Assembly: GCA_013695505.1 (NCBI GenBank)
Contig: JACDAH010000164.1
Coordinates: 1-9,570, forward strand
DNA from: Chloroflexota bacterium
GTDB lineage: Bacteria > Chloroflexota > Limnocylindria > Limnocylindrales > CSP1-4
DNA: 9,570 nt
Reading direction: 5' to 3'
Shown in pieces: positions 1 through 8,899 of the stretch (the first letter of the stretch is position 1; each line of letters opens with the position of its first letter). The notes beneath the pieces were generated by a model. That model had not been told where the DNA came from. It saw only the letters and a list, made by a program, of their open reading frames with translations, and searched no databases. The position numbers and the translations under genes were made by a program.

Positions 1-3000
1 GTCAGAGCTACGACGGCGCATCACGGTTCGCCGCGGATGACCTGGACGTCCTGGCTGTGGTCGGCCAGCACCTCGGCGCCGCCCTGAGCCGGGCTCGGAT
101 CATCGAGGAGACCCGCCAGCGGAACGCCGAGCTGGGATTGATCAACGAGATCGGCCAGGCGCTTGCCGAGCAGCTCGAGTTCGGCGCGATCATCGACCTT
201 GTCGGCGAACGCATCCGCGTGATCTTCGGGGCCCGATCCATGTTCATCGCTCTGCACGACCCGGCGACGAACCTGATCTCCTGGCCGTACGACATCGATG
301 AAGGTGAGCCGTTCCATCGAGATCCCGGTCCGCTCGGTCCGGGCCTGACATCGCGGGTCATCACGAGCGAGCGGCCGATACGCATCGGAACACTCGATGA
401 GCAGCTCGCGGCGGGAGGCATCCAGATCGGAGGCACCCCCATGCTTTCCTGGCTCGGCGTGCCGATCATCGGGGCCAACCGCGTGATCGGCGTCATCGGC
501 CTCGAGAGCGTCCGACAACATGCCTTCAGCGAGGCCGACGAGCGCCTGCTGAGCACCCTCGCGACGAGCATGGGCGTCGCCCTCGAGAACGCCCGATTGT
601 TCGGCGAGACGAAGCGACTGCTGGCTGAGACCGACCAGCGGGCGGCCGAGCTTGCCCTGATCAACGACGTCCAGCGCGGGCTCGCCGAGCAACTGGACAT
701 GCAGACGATGTACGACCTGGTCGGGGACAGGATCCAGGCAATCTTCGATGCCCAGGTTGTCGACATCGGGATCCTCGACGCCGAGGCCGGCCTGATCCGA
801 TTCCCCTACACGATCGAGCGCGGCGTGCGTTTTCCCGACGAGCCCATACCCGTCTCCGGCTTCCGCAAGCAAGTGCTCGACAGCGGGCAGCCGCTGCGGG
901 TCAACGAGGATCTCGTCAACCGGGCCAACCAGGTCGGCATGGGGGCACCCATCCAGGGCGAGATCCCGAAGTCCATGCTGCTCGCCCCACTCGGCATGGG
1001 GTCGGGGGCCAAAGGCGTCATCAGCCTCCAGAACCTTGACCGCGAAGGAGCGTTCTCCGACTCCGACACGGAGCTTCTGACGACGCTGGCTTCGAGCCTT
1101 GGCGTCGCCCTCGAGAACGCTCGGCTATTCGACGAGACGAAGCGCCTTCTCGCCGAGACCAAGGAGCGGGCAGCCGAGCTGGCCCTGATCAACGACGTCC
1201 AGCGAGGCCTCGCGGAGCGGCTCGACGTCCAGGCGATGTACGACCTCGTCGGCGACAAGATCCAGCAGATCTTCGACGCTCAGGCCGTCGACATCGCAAT
1301 CTACGACCGACCGGCAGGCGTGACCCGCTTCCCGTACACGATCGAGCGCGGCGTGCGCCTTCCCGATGAGCCGCTGCCATTCAACGACTTCGCTCGGCGG
1401 CTGATGACCAGCCGAGATCCGTTGGTGCTCAACGAGGGCGTCGAGGCCTGGTGGGCCGAACACGACCTGCCGGTCGTCATCCAGGGTGAGGCGTCCAAGT
1501 CCCTCGTCATGGCGCCGCTGATCATGGGCGATGAAGTCCGTGGCCGGATCTCGCTTCAGAACGTCGACGAGGAGAACGCGTTCTCGGAGTCGGATGTCCG
1601 GCTGCTCACGACGTTGGCCTCCAGCCTCAGCGTTGCCCTCGAGAACGTCCGCCTGATCGACGAGACCCGCCAGCGCCTCGCCGAGCTGGCGACGGTAAAC
1701 GAGGTGGGTCAGGCCCTGGCCAGCCAGCTCGATCTGGACAACCTGATCCAGCTCGTGGGCGAGCAGATGCGAACCACATTCGAGGCCGACATCGTCTATG
1801 TCGCCCTCCACGACGTTGAAGGTGGGCGGATCGAGTTCCCGTACTTCAACGAGTTTGGAGCGGCAACCGGGCAGGAACCGATTGCCTTCGGCGAGGGCCT
1901 GACGTCACGGATCGTCCAGGGCCGCGAAACGCTCCTTCTCAACCGCGCCGCCGACTGGGACGCGCTCGGGACACGCGGCGTGGGGACCACGTCGAAGTCC
2001 TATCTGGGGGTGCCGATCCTGGTCGGGGATGTGGCGATCGGGGCGATCAGCGTCCAGAGCACCCGGCATGAGGGCCGCTTCAGCGAGTCGGATTCGCGGC
2101 TCCTCTCGACGATCGCAGCCAACGTCGGCGTCGCGATCCAGAACGCCCGCCTCTATCGCGAGGCACACCGCCGCGGCGACGAGATGTCCGCCCTTGCCGA
2201 TGTCGGTCAGGAGATCTCGGCGACGCTCGACGTCGAGGCGGTCCTCCGCCAGATTGGCCAGCGCGTCCAGTCGCTCCTGGCGGCCGACTCGAGCGCACTC
2301 TTCCTCGCCGATCCGGATGGCCGGACATACCGGGCCATCCTTGCCCTCGGCGAGATCGCCGACCAGATCATGGCCGACTCGATCACCGAGGGTGAGGGAA
2401 TCATCGGCGACGTCGTCCGGCGCCGGACCCCGGAGTTCATCAACGACGTCGGGCTGGACACTCGGACGATCACGATCCCAGGCACCGAGACGGTCGCCGT
2501 CGAGCGCCTCATGGTCGCGCCACTGATCGCGCGCGACCGCGTGACCGGCGTCATGGCCGTCTGGCGCGACGGTGGCGAGCCGTTTGCCCAGGCCGATCTC
2601 GACTTCCTGGTGGGGCTGGCCCGGCAGGCATCGATCGCCATCGAGAATGCCCGCCTCTTCGCCGAGGCCCGCGATGCCCGGGCCGCGGCCGAGGACGCCA
2701 ACCAGGCGAAGAGCGCATTCCTCGCCGCGATGAGCCACGAGATCCGGACCCCGATGAACGCCGTCATCGGGATGAGCGGTCTGCTCCTCGAGACGCCCTT
2801 GGACGACGAGCAGCGCGACTTTGCCGAGACGATCCGGACGTCCGGGGACGCCCTGCTGACGATCATCAACGACATCCTCGACTTCTCCAAGATCGAAGCC
2901 GGTCGGGTCGATCTCGCGGCCGAACCGTTCTCGCCGCGGACATCGATCGAGAGCGCCCTCGACGTCATCGCCCCGACCGCGGCCCGCAAGCGGGTCGAAC

Positions 3001-3977
3001 TCGTCTACGCGATGGGCGAAGGGCTGCCCGAGGCGATCGTCGGGGACGCCGGGCGGCTCCGTCAGATCGTCCTGAACCTGCTCTCGAACGCGGTCAAGTT
3101 CACCGACGAGGGCGAGGTCGTCCTGTCGCTCGACGCGACGCCGTCGGCCGCGCCCGACGACCCATGGACGATCGCGGTCGAGGTTCGCGACACTGGGATC
3201 GGCATCCCGCCCGACGCGATGGATCGCCTGTTCCAGTCCTTCAGCCAGGTCGACGCGTCGATCTCGCGGCGCTACGGCGGGACGGGCCTGGGACTCGCGA
3301 TCAGCCGGCGCCTGGCCGAGTCGATGGGCGGCGAGCTGACGGCAACGAGCAGTGGGATCGCCGGCGAGGGCAGCGTGTTCCGGCTGCGGATCCCGGCCCG
3401 GGCGACGACCCTGCCGGACACCGTGCCGGCGCCGGTCCTGCGGAGCCTGCGCGGCTGCCGCGTCCTCGTCGTCGACGACAACGCCACGAATCGCCGGATC
3501 CTGACCAGCCTGCTCAAGCGTTGGGAGGTCGAGAGCTCCGCGACGGCGTCGCCGCTCGAGGCGATCCGCTGGGTCCGCGAGGGGCAGTCGTTCGACGTGG
3601 CCGTCCTCGATCTCCTCATGCCTGAGCGCGACGGCATCGAGCTGGCGACGGACCTGCGTAACCTCCAGCCCGAGTCACCGATCCCGGTCGTCATCCTGTC
3701 GTCGATCGGCCAGCACGCCGGGACCGCTCCGAATGTCCGGGCGATGCTCGTCAAGCCGGTCAAGCCCTCGGCTCTGCACGATGCTCTGGCGACCGCGATC
3801 GCCAGCGACGATGCTGACAGCCGGACCGATCGGCAGGCGGCCACTCCGTCGGCTCCGACGCAGACGGACGACCTCCGGATCCTCCTCGCCGAGGACAATG
3901 CCGTGAACCAGAAGCTCGCCCTTCGCCTCCTCGAGCGGATGGGCCACACAGGTGCCGTCGTCGTCGGCGACGGCTGA
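1..3977 (+). CDS. Multi-GAF hybrid sensor histidine kinase, 5'-partial, ended by an in-frame TGA inside its second receiver
   Basis: The frame is open from base 3 (residue n starts at base 3n), and the first residues are the tail of a GAF domain, so the true start is upstream of the window; the GTG at 57 is internal. Five complete GAF sensor domains follow (about residues 40-200, 215-375, 390-552, 560-718, 725-880), joined by helical linkers of the form ETxxRxAEL. Next come HisKA with the H-box SHEIRTP (phosphorylated His912, codon 2736) and HATPase_c with N-box Asn1029, G1 DTGIGIP (1063-1069) and G2 GGTGLGLAI (from 1092). Receiver 1 looks intact: acidic pair Asp1158/1159, phosphoacceptor Asp1203, Ser1233, Lys1251. 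Receiver 2 begins ([10 protein letters not shown], Glu1297/Asp1298) but meets TGA at codon 1325, before its phosphoacceptor. No membrane segment is visible in this part. The role is ligand- or redox-sensing autokinase; the GAF ligand cannot be told. Kinase identity is very secure. Confidence 0.95.
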   Translation, partial: QSYDGASRFAADDLDVLAVVGQHLGAALSRARIIEETRQRNAELGLINEIGQALAEQLEFGAIIDLVGERIRVIFGARSMFIALHDPATNLISWPYDIDEGEPFHRDPGPLGPGLTSRVITSERPIRIGTLDEQLAAGGIQIGGTPMLSWLGVPIIGANRVIGVIGLESVRQHAFSEADERLLSTLATSMGVALENARLFGETKRLLAETDQRAAELALINDVQRGLAEQLDMQTMYDLVGDRIQAIFDAQVVDIGILDAEAGLIRFPYTIERGVRFPDEPIPVSGFRKQVLDSGQPLRVNEDLVNRANQVGMGAPIQGEIPKSMLLAPLGMGSGAKGVISLQNLDREGAFSDSDTELLTTLASSLGVALENARLFDETKRLLAETKERAAELALINDVQRGLAERLDVQAMYDLVGDKIQQIFDAQAVDIAIYDRPAGVTRFPYTIERGVRLPDEPLPFNDFARRLMTSRDPLVLNEGVEAWWAEHDLPVVIQGEASKSLVMAPLIMGDEVRGRISLQNVDEENAFSESDVRLLTTLASSLSVALENVRLIDETRQRLAELATVNEVGQALASQLDLDNLIQLVGEQMRTTFEADIVYVALHDVEGGRIEFPYFNEFGAATGQEPIAFGEGLTSRIVQGRETLLLNRAADWDALGTRGVGTTSKSYLGVPILVGDVAIGAISVQSTRHEGRFSESDSRLLSTIAANVGVAIQNARLYREAHRRGDEMSALADVGQEISATLDVEAVLRQIGQRVQSLLAADSSALFLADPDGRTYRAILALGEIADQIMADSITEGEGIIGDVVRRRTPEFINDVGLDTRTITIPGTETVAVERLMVAPLIARDRVTGVMAVWRDGGEPFAQADLDFLVGLARQASIAIENARLFAEARDARAAAEDANQAKSAFLAAMSHEIRTPMNAVIGMSGLLLETPLDDEQRDFAETIRTSGDALLTIINDILDFSKIEAGRVDLAAEPFSPRTSIESALDVIAPTAARKRVELVYAMGEGLPEAIVGDAGRLRQIVLNLLSNAVKFTDEGEVVLSLDATPSAAPDDPWTIAVEVRDTGIGIPPDAMDRLFQSFSQVDASISRRYGGTGLGLAISRRLAESMGGELTATSSGIAGEGSVFRLRIPARATTLPDTVPAPVLRSLRGCRVLVVDDNATNRRILTSLLKRWEVESSATASPLEAIRWVREGQSFDVAVLDLLMPERDGIELATDLRNLQPESPIPVVILSSIGQHAGTAPNVRAMLVKPVKPSALHDALATAIASDDADSRTDRQAATPSAPTQTDDLRILLAEDNAVNQKLALRLLERMGHTGAVVVGDG
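606..1661 (+). repeat. Tandem duplicated GAF-domain unit, 528-bp period
   Basis: Units 606-1133 and 1134-1661 encode successive GAF domains with near-identical linkers and first halves (for example [15 protein letters not shown] and [10 protein letters not shown] in both). They stay in register at exactly 528 bp (176 residues): the ETK linker at 609 matches 1137, and the TIERGVR block at 807 matches 1335. DNA differences fall largely in third codon positions, so this is an older internal duplication kept under protein-level selection. The neighbouring GAF units are more diverged and have a 498-bp period. Confidence 0.75.
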
Positions 3978-5487
<1,510 letters not shown>

Positions 5488-5491
<4 letters not shown>

Positions 5492-5850
5492 CCGACCCCA
5501 TCGACGCCGCCGTTTTCGCCGCCCTCGTCGAGATGACCGGCGGCGAGATCGACTTCGTCGACGAGCTGGTCGACACGTACCTCGAGGACGGCCGGAACCA
5601 GCTGGATGCGATGCGCGCGGCCGTCGCGGCCGAAGACGACCGGTCGCTCGGCCGGGCGGCCCACTCCCTCAAGAGCGGCTCGCTGAACGTCGGGGCGATG
5701 GGCCTCGGCGAACTCTGCCGGGCGCTCGAGGAGGCTGCGCGGAGCGGGTCCGTGCCCGATGCCTCCGAGCGGGTCGCGGCGATCGACGCCGGCTTCGACG
5801 GCGCCCGGCGCGAGCTCCTCGCGGAGCGCGAGCACCGAGCGCCGCGCTGA
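5488..5850 (+). CDS. Stand-alone histidine phosphotransfer (Hpt) domain protein
   Basis: A 120-residue protein from GTG 5488, which overlaps the cyclase stop (GTGA), indicating translational coupling. It consists of essentially one Hpt helical bundle. The motif AAHSLKSGSLNVGA (about residues 57-70) carries the phosphorylatable His59 (codon 5662). Before it is the usual first helix, FVDELVDTYLEDG, and after it the helix GLGELCRALEEAARSG. Hpt proteins shuttle phosphoryl groups between receivers, so with a hybrid kinase and a receiver-cyclase in the same operon the natural reading is kinase receiver to this His59 to the cyclase Asp72. No transmembrane segment or signal peptide is seen, so it should be cytoplasmic. 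No clear Shine-Dalgarno precedes the GTG. Longer upstream readings of this frame are shadows of the cyclase gene. The function call is secure at the domain level; the partners are inferred from context. Confidence 0.9.
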
Positions 5851-6024
5851 TCCGTCACGGTGCGACGCGCCGCCAATCCGGGGACCTTGCTCATCGGCAG
5901 GCTGGGGTCGTCGCCAGGCGATCGCCGGGGTGTCGCGATGCCACGACGGAGTGCGTCGGCACCTGACAGGCGCGAGTACCATTTCGCGACCGCCAATCCA
6001 CGACCCAGAGGAGGCCCTGCGACC
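5851..6024 (+). promoter_or_regulatory. Intergenic leader between the signalling operon and the dehydrogenase gene
   Basis: This 174-bp gap has no convincing gene. It should hold the end of the signalling transcript and a promoter for the dehydrogenase. A -10-like TACCAT occurs at 5977-5982 but has no matching -35 at the normal spacing, so it is only a candidate. A perfect 10-bp palindrome, GGCGATCGCC, lies at 5917-5926. A strong Shine-Dalgarno, AGAGGAGG, is at 6007-6014. No hairpin followed by a T-run is visible for the upstream operon. Confidence 0.3.
6007..6014 (+). promoter_or_regulatory. Strong Shine-Dalgarno deciding the GTG start of the dehydrogenase
   Basis: AGAGGAGG ends 10 nt before GTG 6025. 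It decides for this start over longer in-frame readings from upstream, because the resulting protein begins MRLEDKVTIITGAGGG, the normal N-terminus of a short-chain dehydrogenase. Confidence 0.75.
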
Positions 6025-6792
6025 GTGCGTCTCGAGGACAAGGTCACGATCATCACCGGCGCCGGCGGCGGCATGGGCCGGACCGCCGCCCGGATGTTCG
6101 CCGCGGAAGGCGCCCGCGTGGTGTGCGTCGACGTCACCGAGGAAATGGCGGATTCGGCAGCCGCCGACGTGATCGGCGCCGGTGGCCAGGCGACAGCGGT
6201 CGCGGCGGACGTCTCGCGGGACGATCAGGCGAAGCGCATGGTCGAGCACGCGGTTGCGACCTACGGCCGGATCGACGTGCTCTACAACAATGCGGGGATC
6301 ATGCCCGCCGCCGATCACTCGGTCACCGACACCGATGTCGAGACCTGGGACAAGGTCATGGCGGTCAACGTCCGCGGCGTCTATCTCGGCTGCAAGTACG
6401 CGATCCCGAAGATGCTGGAGCAGGAGTCGGGCTCGATCATCAACATCGCCTCATTCGTCGCGATCCTCGGCTGCTCCGTCCCGCAGGATGCGTACACCGC
6501 CTCCAAGGGCGCGGTGCTCGCCCTGACGAAGAGCCTTGCCGTCCAGTTCGCGCCGCGCGGCGTCCGGACGAACTCGATCTCGCCGGGCCCCATCGAGACG
6601 CCCATGCTCATGGACTGGCTGGTCAAGGACGAGGAGGCGAAGCAGCTCCGGCTCGCACGCAACCCGACCGGCCGCTTCGGTAAGCCGGAGGAGATCGTCC
6701 TCGCCGCGATCTACCTCGCCTCGGACGAGAGCCGCTGGACGAACGGGGCGAACCTCGTCATCGACGGTGGCATCACCGTCAACTACTTCTGA
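6025..6792 (+). CDS. Short-chain dehydrogenase/reductase (SDR), classical NAD(H)-type
   Basis: A 255-residue protein, the normal length of classical SDRs. The cofactor motif TGAGGGMG (residues 11-18) starts the Rossmann fold, and Asp36 at the end of strand 2 (VVCVD) suggests NAD(H) over NADP(H). NNAG is at 88-91. The catalytic tetrad is complete: Asn115, Ser143, Tyr157 and Lys161 (YTASK). The PGPIETPM segment after strand 6 and the C-terminal DGGITVNYF are typical of the family. It would oxidise or reduce an alcohol/carbonyl pair in the cytoplasm; the substrate cannot be read from the sequence, and a ketoacyl reductase, a sugar or steroid dehydrogenase or similar are all possible. The GTG start is set by the Shine-Dalgarno at 6007-6014. 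The stop codon touches the next start with no gap, so it is almost certainly co-transcribed with the polyphosphate glucokinase. Confidence 0.94.
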   Translation: MRLEDKVTIITGAGGGMGRTAARMFAAEGARVVCVDVTEEMADSAAADVIGAGGQATAVAADVSRDDQAKRMVEHAVATYGRIDVLYNNAGIMPAADHSVTDTDVETWDKVMAVNVRGVYLGCKYAIPKMLEQESGSIINIASFVAILGCSVPQDAYTASKGAVLALTKSLAVQFAPRGVRTNSISPGPIETPMLMDWLVKDEEAKQLRLARNPTGRFGKPEEIVLAAIYLASDESRWTNGANLVIDGGITVNYF

Positions 6793-7608
6793 ATGGCGAC
6801 GGCGGACCGGCCGGCGCCTGAGGGGATCGCCGTCGGCGTCGACGTCGGCGGCAGCGGGATCAAGGTGTCGGTCGTCGATGTCGTGCACGGGACGCTGATC
6901 GGACCGCGCCTGCGAATCGCCACGCCGCAGCCATCGACGCCCGACGTCGTCGTCCCGGTCATCGTCCGAACGGTCCGGCGGGCGCTGAAGGAGGCCGGCA
7001 TCGACCGGTCCGACGTGGCAGTGGGCGTCGGCATGCCGGCGGTCGTCATCGACGGCGTGACGCGGTCGGCCGCGAACATCGACCCGATGTGGCTCGACTA
7101 CGACCTCGGCAGCCACCTCCGCCAGGCCATGAAGCGTCCCGTCTACGTGCTCAACGACGCCGACGCGGCCGGGCTCGCGGAGATGCGGTTCGGGGCCGGT
7201 GTGGGCGAACGCGGGGTCGTGTTCGTCCTGACCCTCGGCACCGGGCTGGGATCGGGCATGTTCAATGACGGCGTCCTCGTCCCCAACTCGGAGCTCGGCC
7301 ACATGGAGATCCGCGGTCGGGACGCGGAGCGCCGATCGGCGGCCGTCGCCCGGACTCGCCGAGGCCTGTCGTGGAAGGCGTGGGCCAGCGATCTCGACGA
7401 GCACCTCCACGCGATCGACAAGCTCTTCTCGCCGAATCTGATCATCCTCGGCGGCGGGGTCAGCAAGAACGCCGACAAGTTCATCCCGCGGCTGACGATT
7501 CGGCCGCGCGTCGTGCCGGCCACGCTGCGCAACGACGCCGGGATCGTGGGCGCCGCGATGGCGGCCGCCGAACGGTACGTCGACGGCGACCCGACCCTGA
7601 AGCGCTGA
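6793..7608 (+). CDS. ppgK: Polyphosphate glucokinase (polyphosphate--glucose phosphotransferase), ROK superfamily
   Basis: A 271-residue protein close to the usual length of bacterial PPGK. It phosphorylates glucose to glucose 6-phosphate with polyphosphate (often also ATP) as donor. The phosphate-binding loop is GVDVGGSGIK (15-24). NDADAAGLAEMRFGAG (from Asn121) contains the catalytic base Asp122. LTLGTGLGSG (146-155) and PNSELGHMEIRG (164-175) match the PPGK branch rather than ordinary ROK glucokinases, and the Cys-rich zinc site of typical ROK proteins is absent. GGGVSK is near 220-225. The ATPQPSTPD segment (43-51) is also characteristic of PPGK. ATG 6793 follows the dehydrogenase stop directly; with no clear Shine-Dalgarno of its own, translation probably depends on coupling. 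A functional link to the dehydrogenase is unknown. Family assignment is strong; preference for polyphosphate over ATP is family knowledge, not visible directly. Confidence 0.93.
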   Translation: MATADRPAPEGIAVGVDVGGSGIKVSVVDVVHGTLIGPRLRIATPQPSTPDVVVPVIVRTVRRALKEAGIDRSDVAVGVGMPAVVIDGVTRSAANIDPMWLDYDLGSHLRQAMKRPVYVLNDADAAGLAEMRFGAGVGERGVVFVLTLGTGLGSGMFNDGVLVPNSELGHMEIRGRDAERRSAAVARTRRGLSWKAWASDLDEHLHAIDKLFSPNLIILGGGVSKNADKFIPRLTIRPRVVPATLRNDAGIVGAAMAAAERYVDGDPTLKR

Positions 7609-7732
7609 CCCCCGGGGCGGACCCTGAGGCACGGCTTCGACGAAGCGCGGCCGATGGCTCCCGGCGCGCGTCCCGCTACCGCGTCCCCGGCGCGCGTCCC
7701 GGCGCGCGTCCCGCTACCGCAACCTCGCCGCC
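7609..7732. other. Convergent intergenic gap with possible terminator structures
   Basis: This 124-bp gap separates the 3' ends of the glucokinase (+) and the potassium channel (-), so both transcripts should end near here. GCTTC/GAAGC can pair around a 3-nt loop at 7634-7646, and CGCGCG/CGCGCG can pair around a 6-nt loop at 7691-7708. CCTGAGGC (7623-7630) is also mirrored by GCCTCAGG (7730-7737) at the channel's stop codon. No T-run follows any stem on either strand, so intrinsic termination is not established. Confidence 0.3.
7661..7720. repeat. Short GC-rich direct repeats
   Basis: A 22-bp unit beginning CCGGCGCGCGTCCCGCTACC occurs at 7661-7682 and again at 7699-7720. A third, partial copy of its first 13 bases lies at 7687-7699 and overlaps the second full copy by one base. 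The copies are identical where they overlap, so they look recent or actively maintained. They are too few and irregular for CRISPR. The block lies entirely in the convergent gap. Confidence 0.7.
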
Positions 7733-8854
7733 TCAGGCCCGTTCACGGAGCTCCTTCAGCCGCTCCGTCGAGCCCGACACCACGAGCGATTCGCCGGCCG
7801 CCAGCACCCGGTCCTGGGGCGGGTTCGGCTCGTAGTCGGTCCCGCCGTGGACGATCGCGAGGGTGAAGATCCCATCGTCCCGAAGTTCGGCCACGGTCTT
7901 TCCATCCAGCGCCCCCCCGGCAGCGATCTCGAGCTCCTCCATCGAGAAGCGCAGGTCCCCGTGCGACAGGGCGGCGTCGATGAAGTCGGCCACGCGGGGC
8001 CGGATCGCCAGCTCGGCCATCCGCTGGCCGGCCATCGTATACGGCGAGACGACTCGGTCGGCGCCGGCCTGGGCCAGCTTCGCTGTGGCTCCCTCGGCGT
8101 TCGCCCGGCCGACGATGAACAGACTGGCGTTGAGCGCCCGAGCCGAGAGCGTGACGTAGACGTTGTTGGCGTCCGAGTCGATCGCGGTCACGAGCCCGCG
8201 AGCACGCTCGATCCCTGCCAGTCGGAGCGTGTCATCCGATGTCGCGTCGCCCTGGACGACGAGGTGGCCGTCATGACCGGCTCGATCCAGCGACTCCGCC
8301 AGGATGTCGATGACCACGAGCTGCTCACCGGCGTGGACGAGCTCTCGGGCCACCGTCGACCCGACCCGCCCATAGCCGCACAGGATGTAGTGACCCTCCA
8401 ATTCCTCGACAGCCTCTGCCACGCGTCTGGCCTCCCGACGTCCGCCCGTCGCTTCGGCGATGACCGCCTCGGCCACGATGCCGATGCTGCCGTAGATGAT
8501 GCCAACTCCGCCGACTGCGAGAAGCATCGTCCAGATCCGCTCCGGCATGCCGACGAGCTCGCGCACCTCCCGGAACCCCACGGTGGTCATCGTGATCACA
8601 GTCATGTACGTCGCGTCCCCGAGATCCCAGCCGAAGAGCACGATGTAGCCGATGGTCCCGATGAGCATCGCGCCCAGGACGACAGCGATCCATAGGCGGA
8701 CGTGGCGACCTTGGACGACCTCGAGCGTGTTGCGGAAGGAGCGGACCCACGGCCGGGGCCGGACCGGTGCGAGGCCGCCGATGCTTTCGCGCGCCGGCTG
8801 CGGGTCGTCGACGGCCGCCACCGCCTCGTCGATCCGACTCGCACCCTCGGCCAT
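7733..8854 (-). CDS. Two-transmembrane potassium channel with C-terminal RCK (TrkA-N/TrkA-C) module
   Basis: A 373-residue inner-membrane protein with MthK-like architecture. After about 50 cytoplasmic residues come TM1 (about 54-74), a pore helix and filter (about 80-97, TMTTVGFREV) and TM2 (about 107-130). The RCK_N domain starts at HYILCGYGRVGS (155-166), a Rossmann glycine motif with Asp183 at the end of strand 2 (VVID), followed by the conserved GDATSDDTL (202-210). The RCK_C regulatory domain occupies about 290-372. Such channels pass K+ and are gated by ligands such as Ca2+, nucleotides or NAD(H) on the RCK ring; the ligand here is not predictable. The filter reads TVGF-Arg-Glu instead of the canonical TVGYGD. 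ATG 8852-8854 has no Shine-Dalgarno but has a -10-like TACACT ending 6 nt before it, suggesting leaderless expression. It is convergent with the glucokinase and downstream of an unidentified gene on the same strand. Confidence 0.92.
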   Translation of the reverse strand: MAEGASRIDEAVAAVDDPQPARESIGGLAPVRPRPWVRSFRNTLEVVQGRHVRLWIAVVLGAMLIGTIGYIVLFGWDLGDATYMTVITMTTVGFREVRELVGMPERIWTMLLAVGGVGIIYGSIGIVAEAVIAEATGGRREARRVAEAVEELEGHYILCGYGRVGSTVARELVHAGEQLVVIDILAESLDRAGHDGHLVVQGDATSDDTLRLAGIERARGLVTAIDSDANNVYVTLSARALNASLFIVGRANAEGATAKLAQAGADRVVSPYTMAGQRMAELAIRPRVADFIDAALSHGDLRFSMEELEIAAGGALDGKTVAELRDDGIFTLAIVHGGTDYEPNPPQDRVLAAGESLVVSGSTERLKELRERA

Positions 8855-8860
8855 GGCCGC

Positions 8861-8866
8861 AGTGTA
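8861..8866 (-). promoter_or_regulatory. -10-like element suggesting leaderless start of the channel gene
   Basis: On the minus strand TACACT fits the TANNNT -10 pattern and ends 6 nt before the ATG (8854), which would put the transcription start at or next to the A of the ATG. No Shine-Dalgarno is seen before this ATG, in agreement with a leaderless mRNA. A good -35 is not visible, so confidence is limited. Confidence 0.35.
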
Positions 8867-8899
8867 GGCGGAGCGCGCGAGCTCGACCGGCAGCGCTGT

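Noticed and set aside
21..872. Long antisense open frames opposite the kinase, including 21-872, 1125-1811 and 1905-2738
   Set aside because: They are complementary shadows of a GC-rich coding sequence with convincing domains on the + strand; their translations show no recognisable motif.
5825..5848. Possible terminator AGCGCG/CGCGCT at the end of the Hpt gene
   Set aside because: The stem is only 6 bp with a 12-nt loop, lies inside the coding sequence and has no T-run.
5954..5982. Full sigma-70-type promoter for the dehydrogenase
   Set aside because: TACCAT is a passable -10, but no -35-like hexamer occurs at 16-18 bp spacing, so it is mentioned only as a candidate.
6451..7632. 393-codon antisense frame opposite the dehydrogenase and glucokinase
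   Set aside because: Low-complexity Asp/Arg/Val-rich translation lying over two well-defined + strand enzymes; a shadow frame.
7661..7720. CRISPR array
   Set aside because: Only two full copies, separated by 16 bp that itself contains a partial copy; no spacer regularity and no cas genes.
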